Of a stretch of 64,000 nucleotides of DNA, positions 35,194 through 45,906 are shown piece after piece; position 1 is the first letter of the stretch, and the number at the start of each line of letters is the position of its first letter. Location of the stretch: contig NZ_CP109442.1 in the NCBI RefSeq assembly GCF_036227205.1, positions 8,990,001-9,054,000 on the forward strand, read 5' to 3'. A model generated the notes under the pieces. The model made no database searches. It saw only the letters and a list, made by a program, of their open reading frames with translations, and was not told the origin of the DNA. Position numbers and translations under genes: made by a program. This DNA comes from Amycolatopsis sp. NBC_01480. Its GTDB lineage: Bacteria > Actinomycetota > Actinomycetes > Mycobacteriales > Pseudonocardiaceae.

Positions 35194-35940
35194 TCAGCCG
35201 TTCACGCGCTCCAGCAGCGCGAACAGGTTCTCCCAGTGCCGCCGCTCGCCCTCTTCGTGGTACGCCGCCGTGTCGGTCATGGTGTAACCGTGGGGCGCGC
35301 CTTCGTAGACCTCGGAGGTGTAGCGCACGCCGGCCTCGTCCAGCGCGGCCTCCAGGGTCTTGATCTGCTCCGCCGTCATCGCGTGGTCCTGGTCGGCGTG
35401 GCCGAAGTACAGCTCGCCGGTGATCGCGCCGACGGCCAGGTGCGGGCTGTCGGGCTCGTCCGTGGCGAGACGGCCGCCGTGGAAGCTGCCGACCGCCTTC
35501 ACGCGGTCCGGGAACGCCTCGATCACGCGCAGCGCGTTGGTGCCGCCCATGCAGTAGCCGGTGATCACCACCGGGCCCGGGTCGACGCCCTCCTGCGCGG
35601 CGAAAAAGTCGAGGTAGGCCCGCGCGTCACGGGTGATCGCGGCCGTGTCGAGGCCCTGGATCAGCGGCATGATCTTCCCGAAGATCGCGCCGCGCTTGTC
35701 CGGGTCCTCGAGGCCGGCCAGGTCGATGTCCCCCGCCGGGCCGCCGCGGTAGAGCAGGTTCGGCGCGAGCACGGCGTACCCGCCCTCGGCGATCCGGTTC
35801 GCCATCTCCTCGATCCGGGGGCGCAGCCCGAACGCGTCCGGGAACAGCAGCACCCCGGGGTGGGGACCGCCGTCCGGGACAGCCAGGTACGAGTCGGCGG
35901 TGCCGTCCTCGGTCGGGACGTCCACCTTCGCTGTGCGCAT
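35194..35940 (-). CDS. Dienelactone hydrolase family protein
   Basis: The 248-residue alpha/beta hydrolase starts MRTAKVDVPTEDGTADSYLAVP. The nucleophile is a cysteine, Cys130 in GYCMGG, as in dienelactone hydrolases; the aspartate in GHADQDH and histidine in GAPHGY complete the triad. These enzymes open lactones from chlorocatechol breakdown, but many family members act on other esters, and no catechol genes are nearby. It is a cytosolic enzyme, apparently with its own promoter and terminator. Confidence 0.92.
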   Translation of the reverse strand: MRTAKVDVPTEDGTADSYLAVPDGGPHPGVLLFPDAFGLRPRIEEMANRIAEGGYAVLAPNLLYRGGPAGDIDLAGLEDPDKRGAIFGKIMPLIQGLDTAAITRDARAYLDFFAAQEGVDPGPVVITGYCMGGTNALRVIEAFPDRVKAVGSFHGGRLATDEPDSPHLAVGAITGELYFGHADQDHAMTAEQIKTLEAALDEAGVRYTSEVYEGAPHGYTMTDTAAYHEEGERRHWENLFALLERVNG

Positions 35941-36031
35941 CCGTTGTCACTCCCATCGCTTCACATGACCGGGCTTGTGATCGCCAACCTACTCGCGGCG
36001 GGAGGGACCGCGGCGGCGGTGGTGGAAGTTC

Positions 36032-36070
36032 GGCGGCGCCGGCGGGTGATCCACTCCCGCCGGCGCCGCC
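36032..36070 (-). terminator. Terminator of the GH2-like gene
   Basis: Perfect 15-base arms of GGCGGCGCCGGCGGG type (36032-36046, 36056-36070) with a 9-base loop, 20 bases past the stop. Confidence 0.85.
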
Positions 36071-36089
36071 GGTCCCCCGCCCCCGGGGG

Positions 36090-38249
36090 TCAGGTGCGGT
36101 AGACGCCGAACTCGTACAACGAGTAGCCGTACGTCGTGCCGCGCTGGGTGGCGGACATCCGGACATAGCGCCCGGTGCCGCTGATCGCGAGGTCGTCCAC
36201 GCCGCCGTCGCCGGTCGTGGTGGTGTAGACGCTGTGCCAGTTGGTGCCGTCGTCGCTGACCTGGATCTCGTACGCCTTGCCGTAGGCCGATTCCCAGATC
36301 AGCTGCACGTGGTCGAAGGACTGCGAGTGGCCGAGGTCCACCTGGAGCCACTGCGGGTCGCTCCAGTCGCTGGCCCACCGGGTGGCCGCGTCGCCGTCGG
36401 TCGCGGCCTGCGGCGGGTACGGGGCACCGGGGCCGTCGGCCTGGTAGCTGGACGCTGTGGTCACGGCGCCGCGCGCGATGTTCGTGCCGCTCACCGGCGG
36501 CGCGACCACCCGCAGCGAGCGGGTCTCGATGCCGACGTTGCCGTGGCCGTCCCGGGCGTAGAGGTAGAGCTTCCACACCCCGAGCGTCGACGGCGCGGTG
36601 ACGGTGAACGGGCCGCCGCCGGTGAACTGCGCCGGGATCAGGCCGCCCGCGCCGTTGATGTACTTGCTGTTATAGCCCATCGTGTACGTGATCGGGTCGC
36701 CGTCGGGATCGGCCACGGCGGCGGTCAGGGTGAACGTGCCGCCGGCCGGGACGTCCGTGGTGCGGCTCAGGTCCATCGAGCTGATCACCGGCGGGGTGTT
36801 GCCGTCGGTCCGTCCACTGTAGAGCTTGCGGACGGCGTACCAGGAGAGCCGCTTCTCGTTGCCGGTGGTGATGTTGAACCACACGCCGCCGAAGTCGCCT
36901 TCGCTGCCGTAGTGGAACAGCGTCGCGCCCAGCGCCACGCCGGGATGGCCGAGGATGCAGTTCCACGCGTTTACGTAGCCGTCGCGCTTCTGCACGTCGG
37001 TCGGCTCGGCAGGCACACCGTTCGCGTCGTTCGGCACCTCCCACTCACCGGCCGGGCCGGTTTCGGTGACGATGTACGGCTTCGTGTAACCGCCGGCGTT
37101 CCAGTCCTGTTTGACCTGGCAGATCTGCTTGTAGGCGTTGACCGAGTACAAGTCCAGGCTCGGCGCGTACGCCTTGTAGTACGGCCAGGCCCCGGTCCAC
37201 GCGTCGGTGGAGGTGACCGGGTGGTTCGCGTCGATCGCGTGGATCGCCTGCGCGGCCTGCTCGACGAACTGGGTGTACGCCACGCGCTCCTGCTCCAGCT
37301 GGGTGCCGGAGTAGCAGTTCTGCATGCCGAGGATCGACTCGTTGCCGACGTTCCACATCAGCACGCCCGCGTTGTCGCGGTACTCGGTCACCCAGCGCTG
37401 GATCTCGCCGAGCATGGTGCTCTTGTAGTTCGTGTCGGTGAGGTAGTCGACGCAGCCGCCGCTGCCCGGCCCGCCGCCGGGCTGGAGCCAGAAGCCGTTG
37501 ATCACCTTGAGGCCGTTGGCCGCCGCGGCGTCGAGCAGCGGTTTGGTGGTGCCGTCGGTGCCCCAGGTGCGGACGGTGTTGACGCCGGCGTCGTGCAGCT
37601 CCGGCATCCGCGTGGCGGCCTCGCCGACCGGCGGGCCCCAGGTGAGGCCCTTGACCACGTACGGCGCGCCGTCCACGGTCAGCTGCCAGCTGCCCTGCGA
37701 GCCGGTCACCTTCACCACGCCGGGCCCGGCCGGGGTGGTGCCGCCGAAGCTGCCGGAGACCTGGAACTCCCAGAGCGAGTAGCCGTAGCCGCCGACGCGG
37801 TGGGTGCCGTACATCCGGACGTACCGGCCGGAGCCGCTGACGTTCAGCGTCTGCACTCCCCCGGCGCCGGTGGTGGTGCTGTAGACCGGATGCCAGTTCG
37901 CGGCGTCGTCGGAGACCTGGATCTCGAACGCCGTGGCGTAGGCCGATTCCCAGTTCAGGGTGACCTGGGTGATCGACGCGGTGGCGCCGAGGTCGACCTG
38001 CAACCACTGCGGATCGGCGTGGGCGGGGTCGGCGAACGCGCTCGACCAGCGGGTGCCGGTGTCGCCGTCGACCGCGGCGGAGGCGGGGGTGCCCGCGCCT
38101 TCGCTGGACGACGCGGTAGCCGGCTTTCCTTGAGACAACAGGCTCGCGGCCCGGGCGGCGGGCGGGACGGCCAGCCAGCAGAGCACGAGCAGGACGGCCA
38201 GCGCCAGTGCGGAACGGGGGCGCACGGTCACGGGCAACGGTCGGTCCAC
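36090..38249 (-). CDS. Secreted GH2-like TIM-barrel glycosidase with two F5/8 (CBM32-like) domains
   Basis: The start is GTG 38249 with GGGAG six bases upstream; it opens a signal peptide (SALALAVLLVLCWLAVPP, ending ARA). The 719 residues comprise an F5/8 domain (about 37-165), a GH2-type barrel (about 185-460), an Ig-like domain (about 480-570) and a second, similar F5/8 domain (about 580-719). Glu304 in WNVGNES and Glu396 in VTETGPAGEW fit the acid/base and nucleophile. The substrate is unknown, though CBM32 domains often bind galactose-like ends. A GAGAGCGCTCTC operator lies 27 bases before the start, indicating LacI control. Confidence 0.83.
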   Translation of the reverse strand: MDRPLPVTVRPRSALALAVLLVLCWLAVPPAARAASLLSQGKPATASSSEGAGTPASAAVDGDTGTRWSSAFADPAHADPQWLQVDLGATASITQVTLNWESAYATAFEIQVSDDAANWHPVYSTTTGAGGVQTLNVSGSGRYVRMYGTHRVGGYGYSLWEFQVSGSFGGTTPAGPGVVKVTGSQGSWQLTVDGAPYVVKGLTWGPPVGEAATRMPELHDAGVNTVRTWGTDGTTKPLLDAAAANGLKVINGFWLQPGGGPGSGGCVDYLTDTNYKSTMLGEIQRWVTEYRDNAGVLMWNVGNESILGMQNCYSGTQLEQERVAYTQFVEQAAQAIHAIDANHPVTSTDAWTGAWPYYKAYAPSLDLYSVNAYKQICQVKQDWNAGGYTKPYIVTETGPAGEWEVPNDANGVPAEPTDVQKRDGYVNAWNCILGHPGVALGATLFHYGSEGDFGGVWFNITTGNEKRLSWYAVRKLYSGRTDGNTPPVISSMDLSRTTDVPAGGTFTLTAAVADPDGDPITYTMGYNSKYINGAGGLIPAQFTGGGPFTVTAPSTLGVWKLYLYARDGHGNVGIETRSLRVVAPPVSGTNIARGAVTTASSYQADGPGAPYPPQAATDGDAATRWASDWSDPQWLQVDLGHSQSFDHVQLIWESAYGKAYEIQVSDDGTNWHSVYTTTTGDGGVDDLAISGTGRYVRMSATQRGTTYGYSLYEFGVYRT

Positions 38250-38275
38250 GATGACTCCCGCGGCAGGGGACAATG

Positions 38276-38289
38276 GGAGAGCGCTCTCC
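38276..38289. promoter_or_regulatory. LacI operator before the GH2-like gene
   Basis: GGAGAGCGCTCTCC, a perfect 14-base palindrome, 27-40 bases before the GTG at 38249. Identical to 38428-38441. Confidence 0.75.
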
Positions 38290-38427
38290 AGTGCGCAGGG
38301 AAGATTCGCGCCGCTGTCCCGCCGTGTCAAGGGTTTTGCCGAAACCAGGCCGAAACTGGACAGAAACCGACTAGTCGTGACACCCGGGTGCTTCTTGACA
38401 GGAGCCCGGCCCGGTCACATGCTTTCT

Positions 38428-38441
38428 GGAGAGCGCTCTCC
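38428..38441. promoter_or_regulatory. LacI operator before the DUF1996 gene
   Basis: GGAGAGCGCTCTCC again, 30-43 bases before the TTG at 38471 and 152 bases from the first copy. The TTGACA at 38395-38400 could be a -35 box of the promoter it covers. Confidence 0.75.
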
Positions 38442-38470
38442 CACATCGGCCCCCTCACCGTGGAGGACTC

Positions 38471-39400
38471 TTGTCTTCGAAACTCGCGCTCCTCGCTTGC
38501 GCGGCCGCCGCGGCCCTCACCGCCGCGTTCCTGACCGGCACGGCCGGCCCCGCCGGCGCGGACGACGTCGTGACGCACCACGAATTCCAGGTCAACTGCT
38601 CGCCGAGCCACCACCAGCCCGACGACCCGATCGTCTACCCGGGCCTGCCCGGCGCCTCGCACGACCACACCTTCCTGGGCAACAACACCACCAACGCCAA
38701 CACCACGACGGAGTCTCTGCTCGCCGCGGGCACCGGCAACACCACCTGCCTCGCGCCCGACGACCTGTCCGCGTATTGGTTCCCGACCGTGCTCAACGGC
38801 GACCAGGTGGTGCTGCCGAACTTCGCGCAGGTCGTCTACTACAAGTCCGGGGTGCTGGACTACAAGAGCGTCAAGCCGTTCCCGCAGGGGCTGCGCTACC
38901 TCGCCGGCAACATGAACGCGACGCAGGACGAGTTCCAGCACGCGCCCGGCGCCATCGAGGGCTGGGAGTGCGGGGAGAGCTTCCACAACTGGGACATCCC
39001 GGTGACCTGCACGCCCGGCAGCCAGCTCAACATCCGTTACCAGGCCCCGAGCTGCTGGGACGGCGTGCACCTGGACTCGGCCGACCACCGCAGCCACATG
39101 GCCTACCCGGACCCGGTTTCGCTGACCTGCCCGGCCGATCACCCGGTGCCGGTGCCGATGCTGGAGTTCAAGATGGCGTTCCCGGTCTCCGGTGACATGT
39201 CCGGGGTGCACCTGGCCAGCGGCCGCGGGTACTCCTGGCACTACGACTTCTTCAACGCCTGGGACCCGGAGACGCTCGCCGCGATGGTCACCCACTGCAT
39301 CAACGGCGGCCTGCAGTGCGACCCGCGCGGGTTCGACGTGTACAAGCCGGACCGCGGCGGCGTGCTCGGCCCGAACTACCGGCTCCCCGGCCGGCCGTGA
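38471..39400 (+). CDS. Secreted DUF1996 protein
   Basis: The 309-residue protein starts at TTG with TGGAGG at 38461-38466. A signal peptide ends near AGADD. The DUF1996 domain fills the rest: FQVNCSPSHHQPDDPIVYPG near the N-terminus, then SHDHTFLGN, CWDGVHLDSADHRSHMAYP and DFFNAW. Several conserved His, Asp and Cys residues look catalytic or metal-binding, but the reaction is unknown; the family is frequent in fungi and actinobacteria that degrade biomass. The next gene overlaps by four bases (GTGA). A LacI operator precedes it. Confidence 0.88.
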   Translation: MSSKLALLACAAAAALTAAFLTGTAGPAGADDVVTHHEFQVNCSPSHHQPDDPIVYPGLPGASHDHTFLGNNTTNANTTTESLLAAGTGNTTCLAPDDLSAYWFPTVLNGDQVVLPNFAQVVYYKSGVLDYKSVKPFPQGLRYLAGNMNATQDEFQHAPGAIEGWECGESFHNWDIPVTCTPGSQLNIRYQAPSCWDGVHLDSADHRSHMAYPDPVSLTCPADHPVPVPMLEFKMAFPVSGDMSGVHLASGRGYSWHYDFFNAWDPETLAAMVTHCINGGLQCDPRGFDVYKPDRGGVLGPNYRLPGRP

Positions 39401-39933
39401 AAGGCGCCGTCGCGCTCGTGGTGGTGGCGCTGCTCGCCGCCGGTTGCGCCACCACCACCGCGGCGGCCCCGACCGCCGCCCCCGCGCCCGCTTCCGCCGC
39501 TGCCGCGTTCAACCAGACCGACGTCGCGTGGCTCGAGCTGACCGTGCCGATGACGGAGAACGCCGTGGCCGCACTGGAACTCGCGGACTCCCACGGCGCC
39601 GCGAGCGCCGTCACCGGGCAGCTGCTGGACGGCCAGCGCAAACTGCTCGACCGGCTGCAGACGGTGCGCACCCGGGCCGGCCTGGCCGACGTGAACATCC
39701 ACAGTGGACACCGGCTGCCCGGCCTGATCACCGAGGCGGACCTGGTGGTCCTGCGCGGCGCGCAGGGCGAGGACTTCAGCCACCGCCTGCTCCCGCTCGT
39801 CGGCGCCCACCTGGCCCAGCTCGGCGTGCTCTCCCGCGGCGAGCAGCAGTCCGGCGCCGAGCCGTCGGCCCGCGCATTGGCGGGCGAGGTCTCGAAAGTG
39901 GCGCAGGAGCACCAGAACCTGGTCCGCGGCTGA
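39397..39933 (+). CDS. DUF305-like lipoprotein
   Basis: The 178-residue protein starts at GTG overlapping the DUF1996 stop, so it is translationally coupled. MKGAVALVVVALLAAGC is a lipoprotein signal with lipobox LAAGC. The helical body (FNQTDVAWLELTVPMTENAVAALELAD) resembles one half of DUF305, a ferritin-like four-helix fold. The usual MI.HH metal motif is replaced by TVPMTEN, so metal binding seems lost there. DUF1996-DUF305 pairs recur in actinobacteria, which suggests a joint task at the cell surface, unknown so far. Confidence 0.75.
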   Translation: MKGAVALVVVALLAAGCATTTAAAPTAAPAPASAAAAFNQTDVAWLELTVPMTENAVAALELADSHGAASAVTGQLLDGQRKLLDRLQTVRTRAGLADVNIHSGHRLPGLITEADLVVLRGAQGEDFSHRLLPLVGAHLAQLGVLSRGEQQSGAEPSARALAGEVSKVAQEHQNLVRG

Positions 39934-39984
39934 CGCGGCTGGCCTGCGGGCTGACGTGTTGCGGGTTGCGGGTTGCGGGTTGCG

Positions 39985-40062
39985 CCCCAATGTGCGTTGG
40001 TTGCGTTCAACGCAACCAACGCCACATTGGGTGCGCTGGACGCACCGAACGCCACATTGGGG
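39985..40062. repeat. Dispersed hairpin repeat, family B, copy 2
   Basis: CCCCAATGTGCGTTGGTTGC and its complement pair over about 22 bases with one bulged C, followed by a GGTGCG-ctgga-CGCACC stem and a second GCCACATTGGGG. It lies between the convergent DUF305-like and lacI genes, like copy 1 at 3600-3670. Confidence 0.78.
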
Positions 40063-40154
40063 CGCTTCGGGCCAGGCCGGAGGCGGAGCAGCGGGACCGG
40101 GCACGCGAAGCGTGGCCCGGCCGGGTAAGGGAAAGCGTGGCCCGGCAGCGGCAG

Positions 40155-41192
40155 TCAGCCCGAGTCGCGTTCGATCAGGATCGGGTCGAAGACTCGGGAG
40201 ACCGCGCGCAGGTCCGGGTCGGCCATCCGGTCGAGGACCATCCGCACCATCGCCGCGCCCATGTCCTCGACCGGCTGGCGGACCGTGGTCAGCCGGGGGC
40301 GGCAAGTGAGCGCTGCCGGGCTGTCGTCGAAGCCGATCACCGCGACGTCGTCCGGGACGCGGCGGCCGCGCTCGCGCAGCACCGACAGGGCGCCGTAGGC
40401 CATCAGGTCGTTGGCGACGAACAGCCCGTCCAGCCCGGGTTCCTCGGCGAGCAGCCGTTCCATCGCCTGCTCGCCGCCGAGCTGGGTGAAGTTGCCCTCG
40501 GCGACGGCGACATACGCGTGCCCGTGCCGCGCCATCGCGTCGCGGAAGCCGGCCAGGCGGTCCTGGCCGGCCGCGGTGTCGGCGGGGCCGGCGATCGTCG
40601 CGACCTGACGGCAGCCGCGGGCGACCAAGCGGTCGGCCGCGAGGCGCGCGCCGTCCTGGTGCGCGACGTCGACCCAGCACACCGGCGCGGGCCGCGTGGG
40701 CCGGGCGAACAGGGCGGTGGGCATGCCCGCGTCGGTGAGCATCCGGGGCAGCGGATCGGTGCCGTGCAAGGAGATCATCAGCACCCCGCCGACGTTCTCC
40801 TGCCGCAGCTTGCCCACCAGCTTCGCCCGCTCGTCGTCGCTGTCGACGACCATCAGCAGCGGGTGCCGGCCGTGCGGGCGCAGCTCGGCGAGCGCGCCGT
40901 CGAGCACCCGGCCGAAAAACGGGTCGCCGAACACCCCGCCGCCGAACTCCTCCTGACCGATGTGCCGGTCGGGCTCGGAGACGACCACCGCGACCGTCGC
41001 GGTCCGGCGGTTCACCAGCGACCGCGCGGCCTGATTCGGCACATAGCCGGTCTCCGCGATGGCGCGCTCCACCGTCTCCCGCAGCCGCGGGTCGACGTTG
41101 CGCACCCCGTTCACCACTCGCGAAACAGTGGCGCGCGAGACGCCGGCCACGCGCGCCACGTCCTCCAACGTCGGCGGCTGCTGCGTGGTCAC
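40155..41192 (-). CDS. LacI family transcriptional regulator
   Basis: The 345-residue protein starts MTTQQPPTLEDVARVAGVSRATVSRVVNG, a classic LacI helix-turn-helix, with a hinge helix at NQAARSLV. The periplasmic-binding-like core (AVVVSEPDRHIGQEEFGGGVFGDPFF, then DGLFVANDLMAYGAL and DVAVIGFDDSPAAL) binds a sugar effector. It is divergent from the acetamidase gene. A GAGAGCGCTCTC palindrome lies 21 bases before its start, and two more sit 2.8 kb away before the GH2-like and DUF1996 genes. This is a CebR-like site, so it probably senses an oligosaccharide. Confidence 0.93.
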   Translation of the reverse strand: MTTQQPPTLEDVARVAGVSRATVSRVVNGVRNVDPRLRETVERAIAETGYVPNQAARSLVNRRTATVAVVVSEPDRHIGQEEFGGGVFGDPFFGRVLDGALAELRPHGRHPLLMVVDSDDERAKLVGKLRQENVGGVLMISLHGTDPLPRMLTDAGMPTALFARPTRPAPVCWVDVAHQDGARLAADRLVARGCRQVATIAGPADTAAGQDRLAGFRDAMARHGHAYVAVAEGNFTQLGGEQAMERLLAEEPGLDGLFVANDLMAYGALSVLRERGRRVPDDVAVIGFDDSPAALTCRPRLTTVRQPVEDMGAAMVRMVLDRMADPDLRAVSRVFDPILIERDSG

Positions 41193-41212
41193 GTGTTCTT
41201 TCTAGCATGTGT

Positions 41213-41224
41213 GAGAGCGCTCTC
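41213..41224. promoter_or_regulatory. LacI operator between lacI and the acetamidase gene
   Basis: GAGAGCGCTCTC, perfect 12-base palindrome within GTGAGAGCGCTCTCCCAC. It can serve lacI autoregulation and the divergent acetamidase gene. Confidence 0.78.
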
Positions 41225-41279
41225 CCACTCGGCGTGCGACGATCACCCATGAGCGTCGGCAACCCAGGGAGCACCCGTT

Positions 41280-42203
41280 ATGACCGAGCACCGCCTCGAA
41301 CCCGCGCCCGGCACGACCGTGGACTACTTCAGCCGCGAGACCCCGCCCGTGCTGACTGTGGACGCCGGCGACACCGTGGTGGCGGGTTCCCTTGACGCAC
41401 ACGGGTTCCTCGAGCGGCAGCGCACGGCCGGCGAGCAACGGCCGCGGATGTTCGAGCCGAGCCGCGGCCACTGCCTCACCGGCCCGATCGCCGTGCGGGG
41501 CGCCGAGCCGGGCACCGTGCTCGCGATCAGGATCGAAGACCTGCGCCCCGGCGAGTGGGGCTGGACCCTGGCCGCGGCGAAGGACAACTGGCTCACCCGC
41601 CGGCTCGGCGTCGCCGACGGCCCGCCCGGGCAGCTGCTGTGGGAGCTGGACGCCGACACCGGCACGAGTGACCGCGGCCAGACCGTGGCGCTCGCGCCGT
41701 TCCTCGGGGTGCTGGGCCTGCCGCCGGCTGAGCCGGGCGAGCACTCCACCATCCCGCCGCGGTCCGAGGGCGGCGGCAACATCGACTGCCGCGAACTCGT
41801 CGCCGGCTCGACGCTGTACCTGCCCGTGACGGTCCCGGGCGCGCTGCTGCACCTCGGCGACGGCCACGCCGCCCAGGGCGACGGCGAGGTCGGTGGCACC
41901 GCGATCGAGTGCCCGATGACCACCCGGCTGACCCTGGACGTCGTCCCGGCCCAGCAGCGCCCGGTGCCGGGCGTGCACGCGGAGACCCCGGCCGGCCGCG
42001 TCACGTTCGGCTTCCACGAAGACCTCAACGAGGCCACCGCCGAGGCGCTCGGCGCGATGCTCACCTGGCTGCAGGCATTGCACGGCCTCGACCGCCCGAC
42101 GGCGCTGGCGCTGGCCAGCCCGGTGGTGGACCTGCGGGTCACCCAGATCGCCAACCAGACCTGGGGCGTGCACGCCGTCCTGCCCACCGGCGCCCTTCGC
42201 TGA
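41280..42203 (+). CDS. Acetamidase/formamidase family protein
   Basis: The 307-residue protein belongs to the FmdA_AmdA family: VDAGDTVVAGSLDAHGF, then GHCLTGPIAVRGAEPGTVLAIRI, GGNIDCRELVAGSTLYLPV, LLHLGDGHAAQGDGE (metal- and amide-binding) and the conserved C-terminal LASPVVDLRVTQIANQ. It hydrolyses a short amide to ammonia and an acid in the cytosol, but the true substrate is uncertain. Its position behind a sugar-type LacI operator is unusual and suggests an acetamido or amide group released from a glycan. No membrane segments. Confidence 0.9.
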   Translation: MTEHRLEPAPGTTVDYFSRETPPVLTVDAGDTVVAGSLDAHGFLERQRTAGEQRPRMFEPSRGHCLTGPIAVRGAEPGTVLAIRIEDLRPGEWGWTLAAAKDNWLTRRLGVADGPPGQLLWELDADTGTSDRGQTVALAPFLGVLGLPPAEPGEHSTIPPRSEGGGNIDCRELVAGSTLYLPVTVPGALLHLGDGHAAQGDGEVGGTAIECPMTTRLTLDVVPAQQRPVPGVHAETPAGRVTFGFHEDLNEATAEALGAMLTWLQALHGLDRPTALALASPVVDLRVTQIANQTWGVHAVLPTGALR

Positions 42204-42264
42204 GCCCTCCCCCGCGGCCCGGCCAGGCGATCCGCGGCACCGGCGTCCACCCGTTACCTATCCG

Positions 42265-42283
42265 CCTTAATTCGAGTCGAGAA
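42265..42283 (+). promoter_or_regulatory. Shared 19-base element upstream of GH3
   Basis: CCTTAATTCGAGTCGAGAA, identical to the element before GH30. Here it extends into a TTAATTC-7-GAATTAA palindrome (42267-42287). It lies 111 bases before the GH3 start. Confidence 0.72.
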
Positions 42284-42393
42284 TTAACAAGACTTCCGAA
42301 GGGTCCGGACCTATTGACGGCTTCCGCTTTGTCCGGTCAGGATCGCCTGGGCCCTCCCGGGCCCGCTCGCCGCCTCTTCAGAACGGACTGTAG

Positions 42394-45051
<2,658 letters not shown>

Positions 45052-45063
45052 CGTTGCCGCGTT

Positions 45064-45118
45064 GTCCGTCAAGGACTCCTTGCCTGCGTCCGACGCGGGT
45101 AAGGAGTCCTTGACGGAC
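45064..45118. repeat. Long hairpin repeat, family A, copy 3 (diverged)
   Basis: Arms of 27 bases (45064-45090, 45092-45118). Compared with copies 1 and 2 the core changes from GGCCTCC to GGACTCC on both sides, so pairing is kept. Two other differences leave G-T pairs, which hold in RNA. It lies between the convergent GH3 and azoreductase genes, 13 bases past the GH3 stop. Confidence 0.82.
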
Positions 45119-45124
45119 GGGCGG

Positions 45125-45820
45125 TCAGGTGTCCGCCTGGAGCTTTCCGGCCAGCTCGGTCACCTCCGCGGCCGCTGTGGCGAGCGACTCCGCGGCGAGG
45201 GCTTCCATGCCTGCGAGCGCGGGGTTCTCGCGTACGCGCGTCAGCTCCGCCTTCACCACCGAAAGCCGCTCCGGCGTCACCCCGAGGTTCGTCAGGTACG
45301 CACGCAGGTACGGCAGCTGGAAGTCGAAGGCCTCGCGCGGGGTGCCGGGGCCGTAACCCCCGCCGCGGGCGGCGACCAGCACGAAGTTCGTGTCGCGCAG
45401 CACCCGCTCCCCGTTCGCCGGGCCGGTGAAGGCGCCCGGGAACGTAACCCGGTCGATCCACGCCTTCAGCGAGGCCGGCACGGTGAAGTTGTACATCGGC
45501 AGGCCCAGCAGGACCGTGTGCGCGTCGCGGAGCTGATCGATCAACGGGCGGGTCAGCGCCCATTCGCGCAGCTCGGCTTCGTCGGCGGCCAGCCCGGCGA
45601 CGTCGTCGAGCGCGATCGCCCCGTGCCGCTCCACGCGACGGCCGAGCGTCGCGTACGGCGCGCGGATCAGCGGCACCGGCTCCTCGGCGAGGTCACGGCG
45701 TCGCACCGGCCCGCGCCAGGCCGCCGCGAACAGCGCGGTCAGCCGCCGGCTCACGGACTCGGCCCCGTCGGCACTGGAGTCGAGGTGCAGCAGCGGCGCC
45801 TCGGTTAGCATGTCGGTCAT
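45125..45820 (-). CDS. FMN-dependent NADH:quinone/azo reductase
   Basis: The 231-residue flavodoxin-fold protein starts MTDMLTEAPLLHLDSSADG. LLHLDSSADGAES binds the FMN phosphate, and LLGLPMYNFTVPASLKAWIDRVTFPG is the AzoR-type signature around the flavin. It reduces quinones or azo dyes with NADH in the cytosol. It is divergent from an ECF41-type sigma gene; such sigma factors often sit beside oxidoreductase genes and control them. An in-frame ATG three codons in (MLTEAP) is an alternative start. Confidence 0.88.
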   Translation of the reverse strand: MTDMLTEAPLLHLDSSADGAESVSRRLTALFAAAWRGPVRRRDLAEEPVPLIRAPYATLGRRVERHGAIALDDVAGLAADEAELREWALTRPLIDQLRDAHTVLLGLPMYNFTVPASLKAWIDRVTFPGAFTGPANGERVLRDTNFVLVAARGGGYGPGTPREAFDFQLPYLRAYLTNLGVTPERLSVVKAELTRVRENPALAGMEALAAESLATAAAEVTELAGKLQADT

Positions 45821-45906
45821 CCGGTTCGGTTCCCCTTTTCGTTGCTGTCGTCGGTGGTCCGGTCTCCCTGCCGAACCCGACGAAGCAGGACGAGGAAAGG
45901 TGACCG

